Shown here: positions 11,486 to 21,378 of the stretch, piece after piece
Numbering within the stretch: position 1 is the stretch's first letter
Layout: each line of letters starts with the position of its first letter
NCBI GenBank assembly: GCA_942493365.1
Contig: OW818697.1
Coordinates: 1,364,001-1,428,000, forward strand
Direction: 5' to 3'
Origin: UBA8949 sp942493365
Lineage (GTDB): Bacteria; Bacillota; Clostridia; Saccharofermentanales; UBA5734
Length of the DNA: 64,000 bases
The notes under the pieces: model-generated
What the model saw: only the letters and a program-made list of their open reading frames with translations
Told to the model about the DNA's origin: nothing
Databases searched by the model: none
Position numbers and translations under genes: made by a program

Positions 11486-12292
11486 ATGTGGACCAGAAGT
11501 GAACTGAAAAATAATGCCAAGTCCAACCTGCGCATCAATTACTGGCCAGGTCTCGTCGTTTTCTTGATTTATATTGGTATTGCCACCGGCGCTGGGATCG
11601 TCTCATCCTGCATACCGTTTGCCGCCTTGATTGTGTTACCGATCATCATGGTTGGGGTTTATCAATGGTATTTGCGCAGCCGATCCCCATCGATCACCCC
11701 AGGCTACGAAACGGTTTTTGCCATGTTTAAAAACGGCAATTTTGGACCGACACTTGGAAGCATGCTTTGGTTCTTTCTCTTTATTTTTATATGGGGTTTG
11801 TTTTATTTCGTGCCGTTCATCATTACTTACGTCATGATATTCGCGGGCATTCTTGTAAGCATGCCCAAACAAGTGCACTTCGAGTCAGATTTCAATTCTG
11901 CGTTCTTCTCCACCGATCTTGCTAACGCTTTTTTCGTAGCGGCCATTATTTTTGCGATCCTTGCGCTGATTGGAATAATTCCGTTGGCGATCAAAGCGTA
12001 CAGCTATCGGCTGACGCCATGGATTCTTGCGGACAACCCGCGAATTGGCGCCAAGCGCGCGCTGAAACTGTCAATTGAATTGACCCGAGGTCAAAAGTGG
12101 AAGATGTTTGTATTGGACCTTTCCTTTGTCGGCTGGGGCATTCTGGGTTTTTTATGCTGTTTTATCGGGATCCTGTTTTTAGCGCCCTACTATTTTGCCA
12201 CACAAGCTGAACTATACGCTGCCCTCCGCCAAAATGGCGTTGATTCGGGCCTTTGCACGATGGAAGAACTGGGCTATATCAAAGCGAATTAA
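11486..12292 (+). CDS. DUF975 family membrane protein, copy 3
   Basis: A 268-residue third paralogue, shorter in the first extracytoplasmic part. It opens MWTRSELKNNAK and ends AELYAALRQNGVDSGLCTMEE, almost the same as copy 2. It lies 27 bases after copy 2 with AGGAGGAATT before the ATG and no separate promoter, so it is probably cotranscribed with copy 2 and with the SPFH gene 24 bases downstream. Function unknown. Confidence 0.8.
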   Translation: MWTRSELKNNAKSNLRINYWPGLVVFLIYIGIATGAGIVSSCIPFAALIVLPIIMVGVYQWYLRSRSPSITPGYETVFAMFKNGNFGPTLGSMLWFFLFIFIWGLFYFVPFIITYVMIFAGILVSMPKQVHFESDFNSAFFSTDLANAFFVAAIIFAILALIGIIPLAIKAYSYRLTPWILADNPRIGAKRALKLSIELTRGQKWKMFVLDLSFVGWGILGFLCCFIGILFLAPYYFATQAELYAALRQNGVDSGLCTMEELGYIKAN

Positions 12293-12316
12293 ACCTATTA
12301 CAAGGAGGAAAAAACA

Positions 12317-13525
12317 ATGGGAATTATCAAAGCAGTTGTCAGCGCAATCGGTGGCGGATTTGCCGATCAATGGCTTGAGGTCATCGAAGCCGATGCCATG
12401 AGTGATTCGACGGTTTTTGCCAGAGGTGTGACCGTCCGCAAAGATGATCGACGCAGTTCCAACACCAAGGGCACAGCCGACACCATCTCCAACGGCTCGG
12501 TCATCCATGTTTATCCCAATCAGTTCATGATGCTGATCGACGGCGGCAAGGTTGTCGACTACACCGCCGAAGAAGGCTACTACACGGTCGATGATTCATC
12601 GATGCCGTCCTTGTTCAATGGACAGTTCGGTGACACCCTCAAAGAGTCCTTTAGCCGTATTAAGTATGGTGGTGTGACGCCCAAGGGTCAGAAGGCCTTC
12701 TTTGTCAATTTGCAGGAAATCAAGGGCATCAAATTCGGAACGCCCAATCCGATCAACTATTTCGACAATTTCTACAATGCCGAGTTGTTTTTACGCACCC
12801 ACGGCACCTATTCGATCAAAATCACCGACCCGCTGCTCTTCTACCGCGAGGCCATCCCGCGCGACCTGGACCGCGTGGAGATCGACGATATCAACGAACA
12901 GTATCTGGCCGAATTCCTCGAAGCCCTGCAGGTGACCATGAACCAGATGTCGGTCGATGGCATCCGCATTTCGTATGTGGCGTCCAAAGGCACCGAGCTC
13001 AGCAAATACATGTCGGACACCCTTGACGAGACCTGGAAGAAGCTGCGCGGCTTTGAAGTGCAGGCCGTTGGTATTTCCAGCATTTCCTACGACGACGAAT
13101 CCAAGGAACTGATCAACATCCGCAACAAAGGCGCCATGCTGGGCGATCCCAACATCCGCGAAGGCTACGTGCAGGGTTCGATCGCCGGCGGCATCGAAGC
13201 GGCTGGCTCCAATACGGCCGGTGCCGGCGCGACCTTCATGGGCATGGGCATCGGCATGCAGGCCGGCGGCAACTTCATGGGCCAGGCCTCGCAGACCAAC
13301 CTCCAGCAAATGCAGCAGCAGCAAGCCCAGGGCGGTCAGGTCAAAGCGGTCGGCGCGACCATAGCGGCGGGTCAGTGGACCTGCTCTTGCGGCGCTGTCA
13401 GTTCAGCCAAGTTCTGCCCGGAATGCGGCAGCAAGAAACCGACCGCCTCGGTTTGCCCGAAATGCAATGCTGATTTGGGCGGCAAATCGCCCAAATTTTG
13501 CCCGGAATGCGGCGAAAAGCTCTGA
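12317..13525 (+). CDS. SPFH-domain protein with zinc ribbons (YdjI-like)
   Basis: A 402-residue soluble protein resembling Bacillus YdjI ('virion core protein' family). The N-terminal two thirds form an SPFH/band-7 type domain (about 20-290, starting MGIIKAVVSAIGGGFADQW). A Gly/Met and Gln-rich linker follows (about 295-345), then two zinc ribbons (CSCG/CPECG and CPKC/CPECG). In Bacillus subtilis, YdjI works with YdjG, YdjH and PspA at the membrane under envelope stress. The same partners follow here (YdjG-like and YdjH-like), but no pspA is in the window. AGGAGG precedes the ATG. Confidence 0.85.
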   Translation: MGIIKAVVSAIGGGFADQWLEVIEADAMSDSTVFARGVTVRKDDRRSSNTKGTADTISNGSVIHVYPNQFMMLIDGGKVVDYTAEEGYYTVDDSSMPSLFNGQFGDTLKESFSRIKYGGVTPKGQKAFFVNLQEIKGIKFGTPNPINYFDNFYNAELFLRTHGTYSIKITDPLLFYREAIPRDLDRVEIDDINEQYLAEFLEALQVTMNQMSVDGIRISYVASKGTELSKYMSDTLDETWKKLRGFEVQAVGISSISYDDESKELINIRNKGAMLGDPNIREGYVQGSIAGGIEAAGSNTAGAGATFMGMGIGMQAGGNFMGQASQTNLQQMQQQQAQGGQVKAVGATIAAGQWTCSCGAVSSAKFCPECGSKKPTASVCPKCNADLGGKSPKFCPECGEKL

Positions 13526-13575
13526 TCTGACGCCACCCGGTTACCGGGAATTCATCAAGATGAAGGAGTCAAATG

Positions 13576-14619
13576 ATGGCAACTGCAACCTACAAGTGCC
13601 CCAACTGCGGCGGTGGCCTGAAATTCGAGCCGGATATCCAAAAATCCCGCTGCGAATTCTGCAACAGCACTTTCACCGACGCCCAACTGACCAAGTTGAG
13701 TACAGCCATCGATGAAAAAGCGAGAAAGGCCAACGCCAAACAGGGCGATCATCTGGTCGGCTACAATTGTGACAGCTGCGGCGCTGAGGTCGTTACCGAA
13801 GACACGACCTCAGCCACCTTCTGCTATTACTGCCACAACCCGGTGCTGCTGACCGAGCGCCTGAGCGGGGATTTCAAGCCGACCCGCATCATTCCGTTTT
13901 CCTATGACAAAGAAAAGGCGATCGAAACTTTTCTGAACTGGGCCAAAAAGTACAGATTTGTGCCCAAATCCTTTTACAGCGCTTCACAGCTTGAAAAAAC
14001 CACCGGCGTTTACATCCCCTATTGGATGGCTGACGTCGAGGCCGATGTCGATTATGCCGGCAAGGGTATCAACCAACGGACCTGGCTGGTTGGGGACATT
14101 GAGTATACCGAATACAAGGAATTCACCATCGCCCGCCAAGGCAAAATCAACGTCAACAATGTGCACGAAGTCGCCATGAAAAAAATCGACAAGGGCCTGA
14201 TCGATTCGATTTCACCCTATGATGAAGCCCAGGCCATCGATTTTTCCATGTCTTATCTGAGCGGCTTTCTGGCCGAAAAGTACGACATCCCCAAAGATGA
14301 TGTCAAGCCGGATCTGGAACGCAAGGCCTGGGAATACGCGCGCATCATGGTGCAGCAATCAATCGGCAGCTACGATCGTGTCGAACTCGAGCGCGACCAG
14401 CTGTATCTGGAAACCAAAGCCTGGAACTATGCCCTGATGCCGGCCTGGATACTGACTTACATCTTCAAAGGCAAAACCTATGTCTACGCCGTCAATGGGC
14501 AGACCGGTAAGGCTCACGGCGAGCTACCGGTTGATACCGTCAAACTGAGCCTGACAGCCATTTTGGTGGGGCTGGGGCTATTGGGCTTGGCGATTTTGGG
14601 AGGTTTGATGATATGGTAA
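13576..14619 (+). CDS. TFIIB-type zinc-ribbon membrane protein (YdjG-like)
   Basis: A 347-residue protein with two N-terminal zinc modules (YKCPNCGG..CEFC, then YNCDSCGAEV..CYYC), a large soluble region, and one C-terminal membrane segment (LSLTAILVGLGLLGLAILGG). This matches the YdjG type that anchors YdjI-like SPFH proteins. AAGGAG lies 7 bases before the second of two adjacent ATGs (13573 and 13576), hence the chosen start. Its end overlaps the next gene by 7 bases, which points to coupled expression with the TPM protein. Confidence 0.8.
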   Translation: MATATYKCPNCGGGLKFEPDIQKSRCEFCNSTFTDAQLTKLSTAIDEKARKANAKQGDHLVGYNCDSCGAEVVTEDTTSATFCYYCHNPVLLTERLSGDFKPTRIIPFSYDKEKAIETFLNWAKKYRFVPKSFYSASQLEKTTGVYIPYWMADVEADVDYAGKGINQRTWLVGDIEYTEYKEFTIARQGKINVNNVHEVAMKKIDKGLIDSISPYDEAQAIDFSMSYLSGFLAEKYDIPKDDVKPDLERKAWEYARIMVQQSIGSYDRVELERDQLYLETKAWNYALMPAWILTYIFKGKTYVYAVNGQTGKAHGELPVDTVKLSLTAILVGLGLLGLAILGGLMIW

Positions 14620-15914
14620 ACAAGCAAATCAAACGCCTGCCGATTGTTTTGCTGGTGGTCATCCTCGTGGTGATGATGCTGGGCACCGTGGTGACGGCCG
14701 CCAAAGACCTTGTCGTTGACCAATCGGATGTCTTTAGTAGCAGCCAGGAAGAGCAGCTGACGCAAAGTCTCGCCGACCTGGGCACCGAATTCAACATGGA
14801 TATTGTGATTGTCACGACCGACTATGCTGAAGGCAAGACCCCCATGGCTTACGCGGACGATTACTTCGATTACAATGACTACGGTGTGGGCGACAACCGC
14901 GACGGCATCCTGCTGCTGATGGATTTTGACAACCGTGATGTCTGGATTTCCACCCGCGGCAGCGGCATCCGGTATCTGACCGACGACCGCATCAACAGCA
15001 TCCTCGACAATATCATGGCCAGCGGCATGACGACCGAAAACTATTATGGCGCCGCTCAAGCCTTTATAACCAGCACAAGTATGTTTTTGATCGAAGGCAT
15101 TCCTTCTGACCAGCACAATGAGACCGAAGGCACAAATACCGTTGTGACGACAACAGGCGGCCACTACACAGAGATGGTGATCGATCTGGCCGACGTCTTC
15201 ACAGCAGAGCAGGAAACCCTGCTCAAATCAGAGGCGACGCGGCTGGGCGGGCAATACAGCCTGGACCTGATCATCGTGACGACCAACTTCGCGGGTTATG
15301 ATGGTGCCCAGATTTATGCGGAAACCTTTTACGCGGAAAATGGCTACAGCAGCGACGGGATCCTGCTGCTGATGGATTTTGACAACCATCAGACCTGGAT
15401 CACCACCAGCGGTACGGGCAAGCGTTATCTCGACGACATTCGCTGGGCCAGCGTGACCTCCGACGTCCTCAATGGCGGGATGATTGCCGGCGATTATTTT
15501 GGCGCGGCCAACATTTTTCTGAGCAGTACCGATAAATATCTGATCGAGGGCATGGTAAACGATACACCCACTGAAGAAACGCCAGCCAATACGTTGTCGC
15601 CTGTAGAAGGCGTCATTTCGCTGCTGGGTTCCGGCGGCGTGGGGGCAGGCATCTTCGGCAGCGTCCGCAAACGCTACAAGGGTAAAAACACCAACCAGAT
15701 TTTTGATTATCAAAGAAACAGTCTCGTCAATTTCGGTATCACCGCGGATAATCTGTTTAACACCTACACCACGTCGCGGCGAATTCCGCGCCCGACGAGC
15801 TCGTCAGGCGGGGGAACATTTGGCGGCGGCGGCGGATCATTCGGCGGCGGTTCGAGTTCAACGCACACATCCAGCAGCGGCGGCTCCCACGGTGGCGGCG
15901 GACGCGGGTTCTGA
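14613..15914 (+). CDS. Double TPM-domain protein with Gly-rich tail (YdjH-like)
   Basis: A 433-residue protein with an N-terminal membrane anchor or signal (IVLLVVILVVMMLGTVVTA) and two TPM (YgcG/DUF1949-neighbour type) domains. The first covers about 30-155 (VVDQSDVFSSSQEEQL ... DGILLLMDFDNRDVWIS) and the second about 188-315 (VIDLADVFTAEQETLL ... DGILLLMDFDNHQTWIT). A Gly/Ser-rich tail ends GGSHGGGGRGF. A single TPM domain is usual, so the internal duplication is notable. It overlaps the YdjG-like gene by 7 bases and closes the module. The exact biochemical role is unknown. Confidence 0.8.
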   Translation: MVNKQIKRLPIVLLVVILVVMMLGTVVTAAKDLVVDQSDVFSSSQEEQLTQSLADLGTEFNMDIVIVTTDYAEGKTPMAYADDYFDYNDYGVGDNRDGILLLMDFDNRDVWISTRGSGIRYLTDDRINSILDNIMASGMTTENYYGAAQAFITSTSMFLIEGIPSDQHNETEGTNTVVTTTGGHYTEMVIDLADVFTAEQETLLKSEATRLGGQYSLDLIIVTTNFAGYDGAQIYAETFYAENGYSSDGILLLMDFDNHQTWITTSGTGKRYLDDIRWASVTSDVLNGGMIAGDYFGAANIFLSSTDKYLIEGMVNDTPTEETPANTLSPVEGVISLLGSGGVGAGIFGSVRKRYKGKNTNQIFDYQRNSLVNFGITADNLFNTYTTSRRIPRPTSSSGGGTFGGGGGSFGGGSSSTHTSSSGGSHGGGGRGF

Positions 15915-15954
15915 ACCAGATTAATAGTTTTCGTCCTTGAGATGGGGTGATTTG

Positions 15955-17244
15955 ATGGGTCATTTTGAACTCAAACCCGGCATGCTGCTGGGTGTGGCAA
16001 CAGCCGCGACACAGATCGAAGGCGGCGACACGAACAACAACTGGTTTGACTGGTACAAGCAGGGCAAAATCTCGGACGGTTCCAGCCCGGCCCGCGCCAA
16101 CGATCATTATCAACGTTGGCGTGAAGACCTCCAGTTGATGAAGGCTATGGGTTTGCAAATCTACCGCTTTGGCATCGAGTGGAGCCGCATTGAACCGCAG
16201 GATGGGGTTTTTGATGAAGCCGCTCTCCAGCATTACCGCGATGAACTGCTGATGCTCAAAGAACTCGACATCAAACCGCTGCTGACGCTGCATCATTTTT
16301 CCAACCCAATGTGGCTCGAAAAGGCCGGTGCCTTTGAAAACCCGGACTGCGTCGCCATTTTCCTGCGCTTTGTTGAGAAGGTGGTGCAGTCACTCGGCGA
16401 TCTGGTCGACGAGTACATCACCATCAACGAACCCAACGTCTATGCGACCAGTTCCTACGCGTTTGGCCAATTTCCACCGGGCAAAAAATCCCTCGGCGCG
16501 GCGATGCGAGTTATGTCGCACATGGCGGTTTGCCATTGCCGGGCTTATGATCTGATCCATCGCCTGCGTCGGCAAATGGGGCTGTCCGGCACCAAGGTCG
16601 GCTACGCCAACCATGTCCGCGTCTTCGAGCCCAAAAACCCGCGCAACCCCTGGCACCGCCTTTGCGCGCGCTTGTTGGCGTCGGCTTTCCAGACCAACCT
16701 GGCGCGGGCGATGAACACCGGCCGCTTCAAGTGGCCTTTGCACACCGCCAGCCGCATCCGCCGGGACAAGTACTATGACTTTTTGGCGGTCAATTATTAT
16801 TCGCGATCGACCATTTCGGGTCTGGCCGACGGGGTCAGGGAGAACGCGCCGGTTAACGATCTGGGCTGGGAAATCTATCCCGAAGGCATCGTGATCTGCG
16901 CCCGCGAGCTATACAATCGCTACCCGTCGCCAATTTACATCACCGAAAACGGCACCTGCGACAATACCGACGCCTTCCGCAGCCGCTACATCTTCGAACA
17001 CCTCCAAGCATTATGCGAGAGCGATCTGCCGGTGGAGCGCTACTACCACTGGTGCTTCTGCGACAACTTCGAATGGCTGGAAGGCGAGTCAGCCCGCTTT
17101 GGCATTGTCCATGTCAACTACGACCAGCGCAAATGCGCACCGTCAAAGAAGAGCGGCCGATTTTTTGCCGCCAATCATCCGGGAACGCGGTGGAGCGAGG
17201 CGCTTTACGAGGAATACTGCAGACAGGAATATCCCATGAAATGA
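15955..17244 (+). CDS. Glycoside hydrolase family 1 (beta-glucosidase type)
   Basis: Retaining beta-glycosidase of about 429 residues, cytoplasmic (no signal). The N-terminus GVATAATQIEGG is the sugar-binding start of GH1. The acid/base glutamate is in TINEP (about residue 158) and the nucleophile in ITENG (about 330); FCDNFEWLEG near the end is also typical. The ATG at 15955 is preferred over an in-frame TTG at 15937 because GGGGTGA lies between them. Likely substrates are beta-glucosides, possibly phosphorylated ones; this cannot be decided here. It is intact, unlike the three sugar genes that follow. Confidence 0.9.
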   Translation: MGHFELKPGMLLGVATAATQIEGGDTNNNWFDWYKQGKISDGSSPARANDHYQRWREDLQLMKAMGLQIYRFGIEWSRIEPQDGVFDEAALQHYRDELLMLKELDIKPLLTLHHFSNPMWLEKAGAFENPDCVAIFLRFVEKVVQSLGDLVDEYITINEPNVYATSSYAFGQFPPGKKSLGAAMRVMSHMAVCHCRAYDLIHRLRRQMGLSGTKVGYANHVRVFEPKNPRNPWHRLCARLLASAFQTNLARAMNTGRFKWPLHTASRIRRDKYYDFLAVNYYSRSTISGLADGVRENAPVNDLGWEIYPEGIVICARELYNRYPSPIYITENGTCDNTDAFRSRYIFEHLQALCESDLPVERYYHWCFCDNFEWLEGESARFGIVHVNYDQRKCAPSKKSGRFFAANHPGTRWSEALYEEYCRQEYPMK

Positions 17245-17305
17245 AAGGAACACGGCGGCGTCGGCGAACCGGCATTTACTGAAGCAATAAAACGGTTCTT
17301 CTAAA

Positions 17306-17331
17306 CCGGCAGCCGTTATGGCATCTGCCGG
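17306..17331 (+). other. Hairpin between GH1 and GH13
   Basis: Stem CCGGCAG / CTGCCGG with a 12-base loop, in the 120-base gap between the GH1 stop and the GH13 ribosome site. It has no T-run and is therefore not a convincing terminator. An mRNA-processing or leader structure is possible. Confidence 0.35.
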
Positions 17332-17366
17332 ATGGGCATTCCTCATCCAAATCCATTATAGGAGGA

Positions 17367-19008
17367 ATGACCGCCGAATGCATGGTGGCAGGAACGCGTG
17401 GTTTATCAAATTTACCCGCGCAGCTTTGCGGATACCAATGGAGACGGCATCGGCGATATTCCCGGCATCATTGCCGGCTGGATTACTCAAGGAACTGGGC
17501 GTCGGCATCATCTGGCTCAGCCCGGTTTACTGCTCGCCCGACGCGGACAACGGCTACGACATCAGCGACTACCGCGGACATCGATCCCAAGTACGGCACG
17601 ATGGCGGATATGGATCAGCTGATCGAGGAGGCGCAAAGCGCGCGATATCCGAATCGTGATGGATCTGGTGATCAACCACACCTCCGATGAGCACGAATGG
17701 TTTCAACAAAGCCGCGATAAAAACAGCCCCTACCGCGATTATTATATCTGGCGGCCGGAAGGCAAAAACGGCAAGCCCGCCCAACAACTGGACGAGCTTT
17801 TTCGGCGGAAGGATGCATGGGAATTTGACGATCCGAGCGGCGAATACTATCTGCATCTGTTTGCAAAAAAACAGCCGGATTTCAACTACCATAATCCCAG
17901 GGTACTGGAAGAGATCAAGGACATCATGCGTTTCTGGCTGGATAAGGGCATAGCCGGCTTCCGCTGCGATGTGATCAACATCATCTATAAAACCTCGCTT
18001 GCGGACGGCAAAAAAAGCTTGATCTGACCGGGCAGCGAGCATTATATCTCCCAACCGGGCGCACACGAAATCCTGCGGAATCTGCGGCGCGAGGTGCTCG
18101 CCGGAAACGATTGTTTTGCAGTGGGCGAGACGGTATTTGTCACGCCCCAGATGGGCAGGGATCTTTGCGAGGAGAGCCGCGGCGAGCTGGATATGATTTT
18201 TTCGTTTGAACATATGGAAACCGACCAGATTTTCGTCAAGTGGTTCAAACGGCGTTTTTCCGCAGGGCGTTTGGACGCGTGATCGCCGAAGTGGCAGAAG
18301 GCGCTGGACTGGAACGCCAATTACCTCGAAAACCACGACCAGCCGCGCAGCGTCTCGCGCTTCGGCGACGACGGGGAAGTATTGGGCGGAATCCGCCAAA
18401 CTGCTGTGCACGATGCTGCTGCTTGCGCTGCGCGGCACTCCGTTTATCTATCAGGGGCAGGAAATCGGCATGACCAATTTCGACTTTACCTCGGCATGGA
18501 GCAGATTCAGGATGTGGAATCCCATAACATCTACCGGCTCGCAAAAAAATTGCGCATCCCCGCGCCGCTCCGCTGGCGCATGATCAAAAAAACCTCGCGG
18601 GACAACGCGCGCACGCCCATGCAGTGGGACGGAAGCGAACATGCGGGATTTACCTCGGGCACGCCCTGGCTTAAAATCAACAGCAATTATACCAAAATCA
18701 ACATGGCGGCGCAAACGGATGATCCGGATTCGGTACGATGCTTTTATAAAAAAATGATCGCCCTGCGCGCGGGCAGCGATGTGCTGAAATACGGCGCATT
18801 CCGCCTGGTGAGCGCGTCGGGTCATTTGTTTTTATACGAACGCATACTGGACGGGAAAACCTGCCGCGTGCTGCTGAATTTCGGCAGGCGGCCGGAAAAA
18901 GCGCCCTGCAGCGGCCATGTTTTGATATCCAGTTACGGCAGAACCCAATATGACGGAAAACTGCTGCCCTGGGAGGCTGTCGTGATAGAAAAGGGGACAG
19001 AAAAATGA
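17367..19008 (+). pseudogene. GH13 alpha-glucosidase (oligo-1,6-glucosidase type), multiply frameshifted
   Basis: Piecing frames together gives a near full-length GH13 enzyme: VVYQIYPRSFADTNGDGIGD, LGVGIIWLSPVY, VMDLVINHTSDEHEWF, FRCDVIN, ENHDQPRSVSRFG, LRGTPFIYQGQEIGM and ARTPMQWD all occur in order. At least ten single-base indels are needed, at about 17380, 17480, 17575, 17640, 17780, 17810, 18025, 18275, 18380 and 18495. The last ~510 bases are intact. The two in-frame TGA codons (near 18026 and 18282) disappear if paired nearby indels are corrected, so they are not simple nonsense changes. GGAGG at 17361 precedes the ATG. The stop overlaps the next start as ATGA. This is either a decayed gene or a low-accuracy stretch of assembly. 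Confidence 0.8.
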
Positions 19009-21361
19009 TAGCGGAAGAAAACAGGCTGTTTCGCCTGACCACCGACAATACCAGCTATGTGGTTTCGCGTCACGGAATTCGGGCATCCTAGAGCATATCC
19101 ATTACGGCGAACGATCTTGCAGGACCAGGACCCGGAGGGCCCTGCTTTTGAAGCATACCGCCATGATCGGAAGCAGCGTGGCATACGACCTTCCGACCCG
19201 ATCTCTATTGTCTGGACACGCTCTATGCCTGGAATGGTCGGGCATCGGGAAAGGGCGACTACCGCCATTCTCCGGCCGAGATCAAAATGCCGGACGGCAG
19301 CTTTTCCTGCGATTTTGTCTACCGCTCGCACCGCATTTTCCGGGCGCGTTTCAAAAATGGACACGCTCTCCCGACTGCCTATGGCGAGGATTCGAGTGCC
19401 GAAACGCTTGAGATCACCATGGAGGATGCGTCCAACTGTGTTTTGCTGCTTTATTATACCGTCTTTCCGAAAAAACGGATGTGATCACGCGCCGGGCGGT
19501 GCTGAAAAACAACAACGAAAAGCCGCTGGTCATCCGCCGACTGATGAGCATGATGGTGGACATGCCGAACCGCGGTTTTCATCTGATAACATTCGATGGG
19601 GGATGCATCAAAGGGGGACACCGGCATGAGCGTGCGGTTGAATACGGCATTACTATCAACAGTTCCACCACGGGCGCCAGCAGCAACCGCCACAATCCCG
19701 GTTTCTTCTTGCCGAAGCAGGGACGACCGAGGAGCATGGGCAAGGTATACGGTTTTCAACCTGGTTTACAGCGGCAACCACTACGGAGCCGTCGAGCTGT
19801 CAGCAATCACGACAGCTGTCCGCGTACAGACCGGCATCAATCCGCACTGCTTTGAATGGACGCTGGATCAGGGCGGGCGCTTTGAGACGCCCGAAGCGGT
19901 GATGACGTTCAGCAGCGGCGGATTCAATGGGCTCAGCGCGCATTTTCACGATTTCGTTAACAACCATATTGTGCGGGGAGAATGGAAAGATAAGGAGCGC
20001 CCGGTGCTCATCAACAACTGGGAAGCCCATTTTTTTAAATTCAACGAGGGGCGGCTGATGCGCCTGGCGCGCCGCGCCCGCCGTTTGGGGATAGAACTTT
20101 TTGTGCTGGACGACGGCTGGTTCGGCAAGCCGCAACGATGATACAAAAGGCCTGGGGGACTATACGGTCAACCGTAAGAAGCTGCCCGGGGGCATGACGC
20201 GCTTTCGCGGATAAAATACGCAAAACGGGCATGGCGTTCGGCCTGTGGTTCGAGCCGGAGATGGTGAACGAGGACAGCGATTTTTTCCGTGCGCATCCCG
20301 AATATGCGGTCACAACGCCGCGAAAAGGACACCCTGCGCTTGGGACGCAACCAGCTTGTGCTGGATCTGTGCAATCCGGCTGTGCGGGATTATATCGTGG
20401 AAAACGTATCGTGCATACTCGACGACGCGGACGTGACCTATGTCAAATGGGATATGAACCGCCATATCAGCGATGCGTATTCTCGCCGCTGCTCGGCGAA
20501 TCAGGGCGAGTTTTTCCATCGCTATATACTGGGGCTGTATGACAGTCCTGGCGCGCATTTTCGGACCGCGCCGCATATCCTGCTGGAGAGCTGCTCGTCC
20601 GGCGGCAACCGTTTCGACCTGGGGATGCTGTGCTATTCGCCGCAGATTTGGGCTTCCGACGATACCGACCCGGTCGAACGGCTCAAGATACAGGACGGAC
20701 TCTGCTATCTGTACCCGCTGTCCGCGATGGGCGCGCATGTATCCGAAGCGCCGCACCAGCAGACGCTGCGCAGACACGCCCCTGCACGCGGTTCCAATGT
20801 CGCGTGCTTCGGCTGACCTTGGGTATGAGATGGACCTGAAATTCCTGTCCTTTGCCGAAAAGAAAGAAATCCGCAAGCAGGTGGTCTTCTACAAAGAACA
20901 CCGTCGCACCCTGCAGTACGGGACTCTGTACCGTTTCAATCCAGGCAAGGCGAACAAGACAGACCTCCTTTGTGTGGCAAAAGACAGACGAAGAGCCGTT
21001 GCCGGACATTTCCAGACCGTCTCGACCGCCAGCGAGAGCAATGATATCCTCCCGCTTTGCGGACTTGACACCGATAGGAAATAGACCCTGCGGACATTCC
21101 CCGTCGGCCTTTCAGTCAAACGCTTCGGCGCGCTGATCAATTTTCTCCTGCCGGTGAAGCTTCATCCGGAAGGTTTTATTCTCCGGCTGGTCGAACCGCT
21201 TCTATCGCCTTCCCGACTGTGAGGAGCGTTACGAAGGAACCGGGGGCCTTTTCCATGCCGGAATCCGCCTGGACAACCAGTTCATGGGCAGCTGGTACAA
21301 CAATCAGACGAGACTTATGGGTGATTTTGGCTCCCATCTGTATATCATCGAAGAAACATAG
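19005..21361 (+). pseudogene. GH36 alpha-galactosidase, multiply frameshifted
   Basis: Fragments in all three frames follow the order of GH36 alpha-galactosidases: FRLTTDNTSY, LEHIHYGER-like, NRGFHLITFDGG, PVLINNWEAHFFKFNEG, ELFVLDDGWFG, GLWFEPEMVNEDSDFF, the nucleophile segment YVKWDMNR near 20440, LLESCSSGGNRFDLGM, and the acid/base segment WASDDTDP near 20650. The frames end in GDFGSHLYIIEE at 21361. About a dozen or more indels interrupt it. Intact, it would cleave alpha-1,6-galactosides such as raffinose and melibiose in the cytoplasm. It sits between the GH13 gene (4-base overlap) and a GPH transporter, a coherent alpha-galactoside operon. Confidence 0.8.
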
Positions 21362-21378
21362 AAGGAAGGATGAAAATT

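Noticed and set aside
18026..18282. In-frame UGA codons in GH13 read as selenocysteine or recoding
   Set aside because: Both are produced by pairs of nearby indels relative to the expected protein, and no selenocysteine insertion hairpin was seen.
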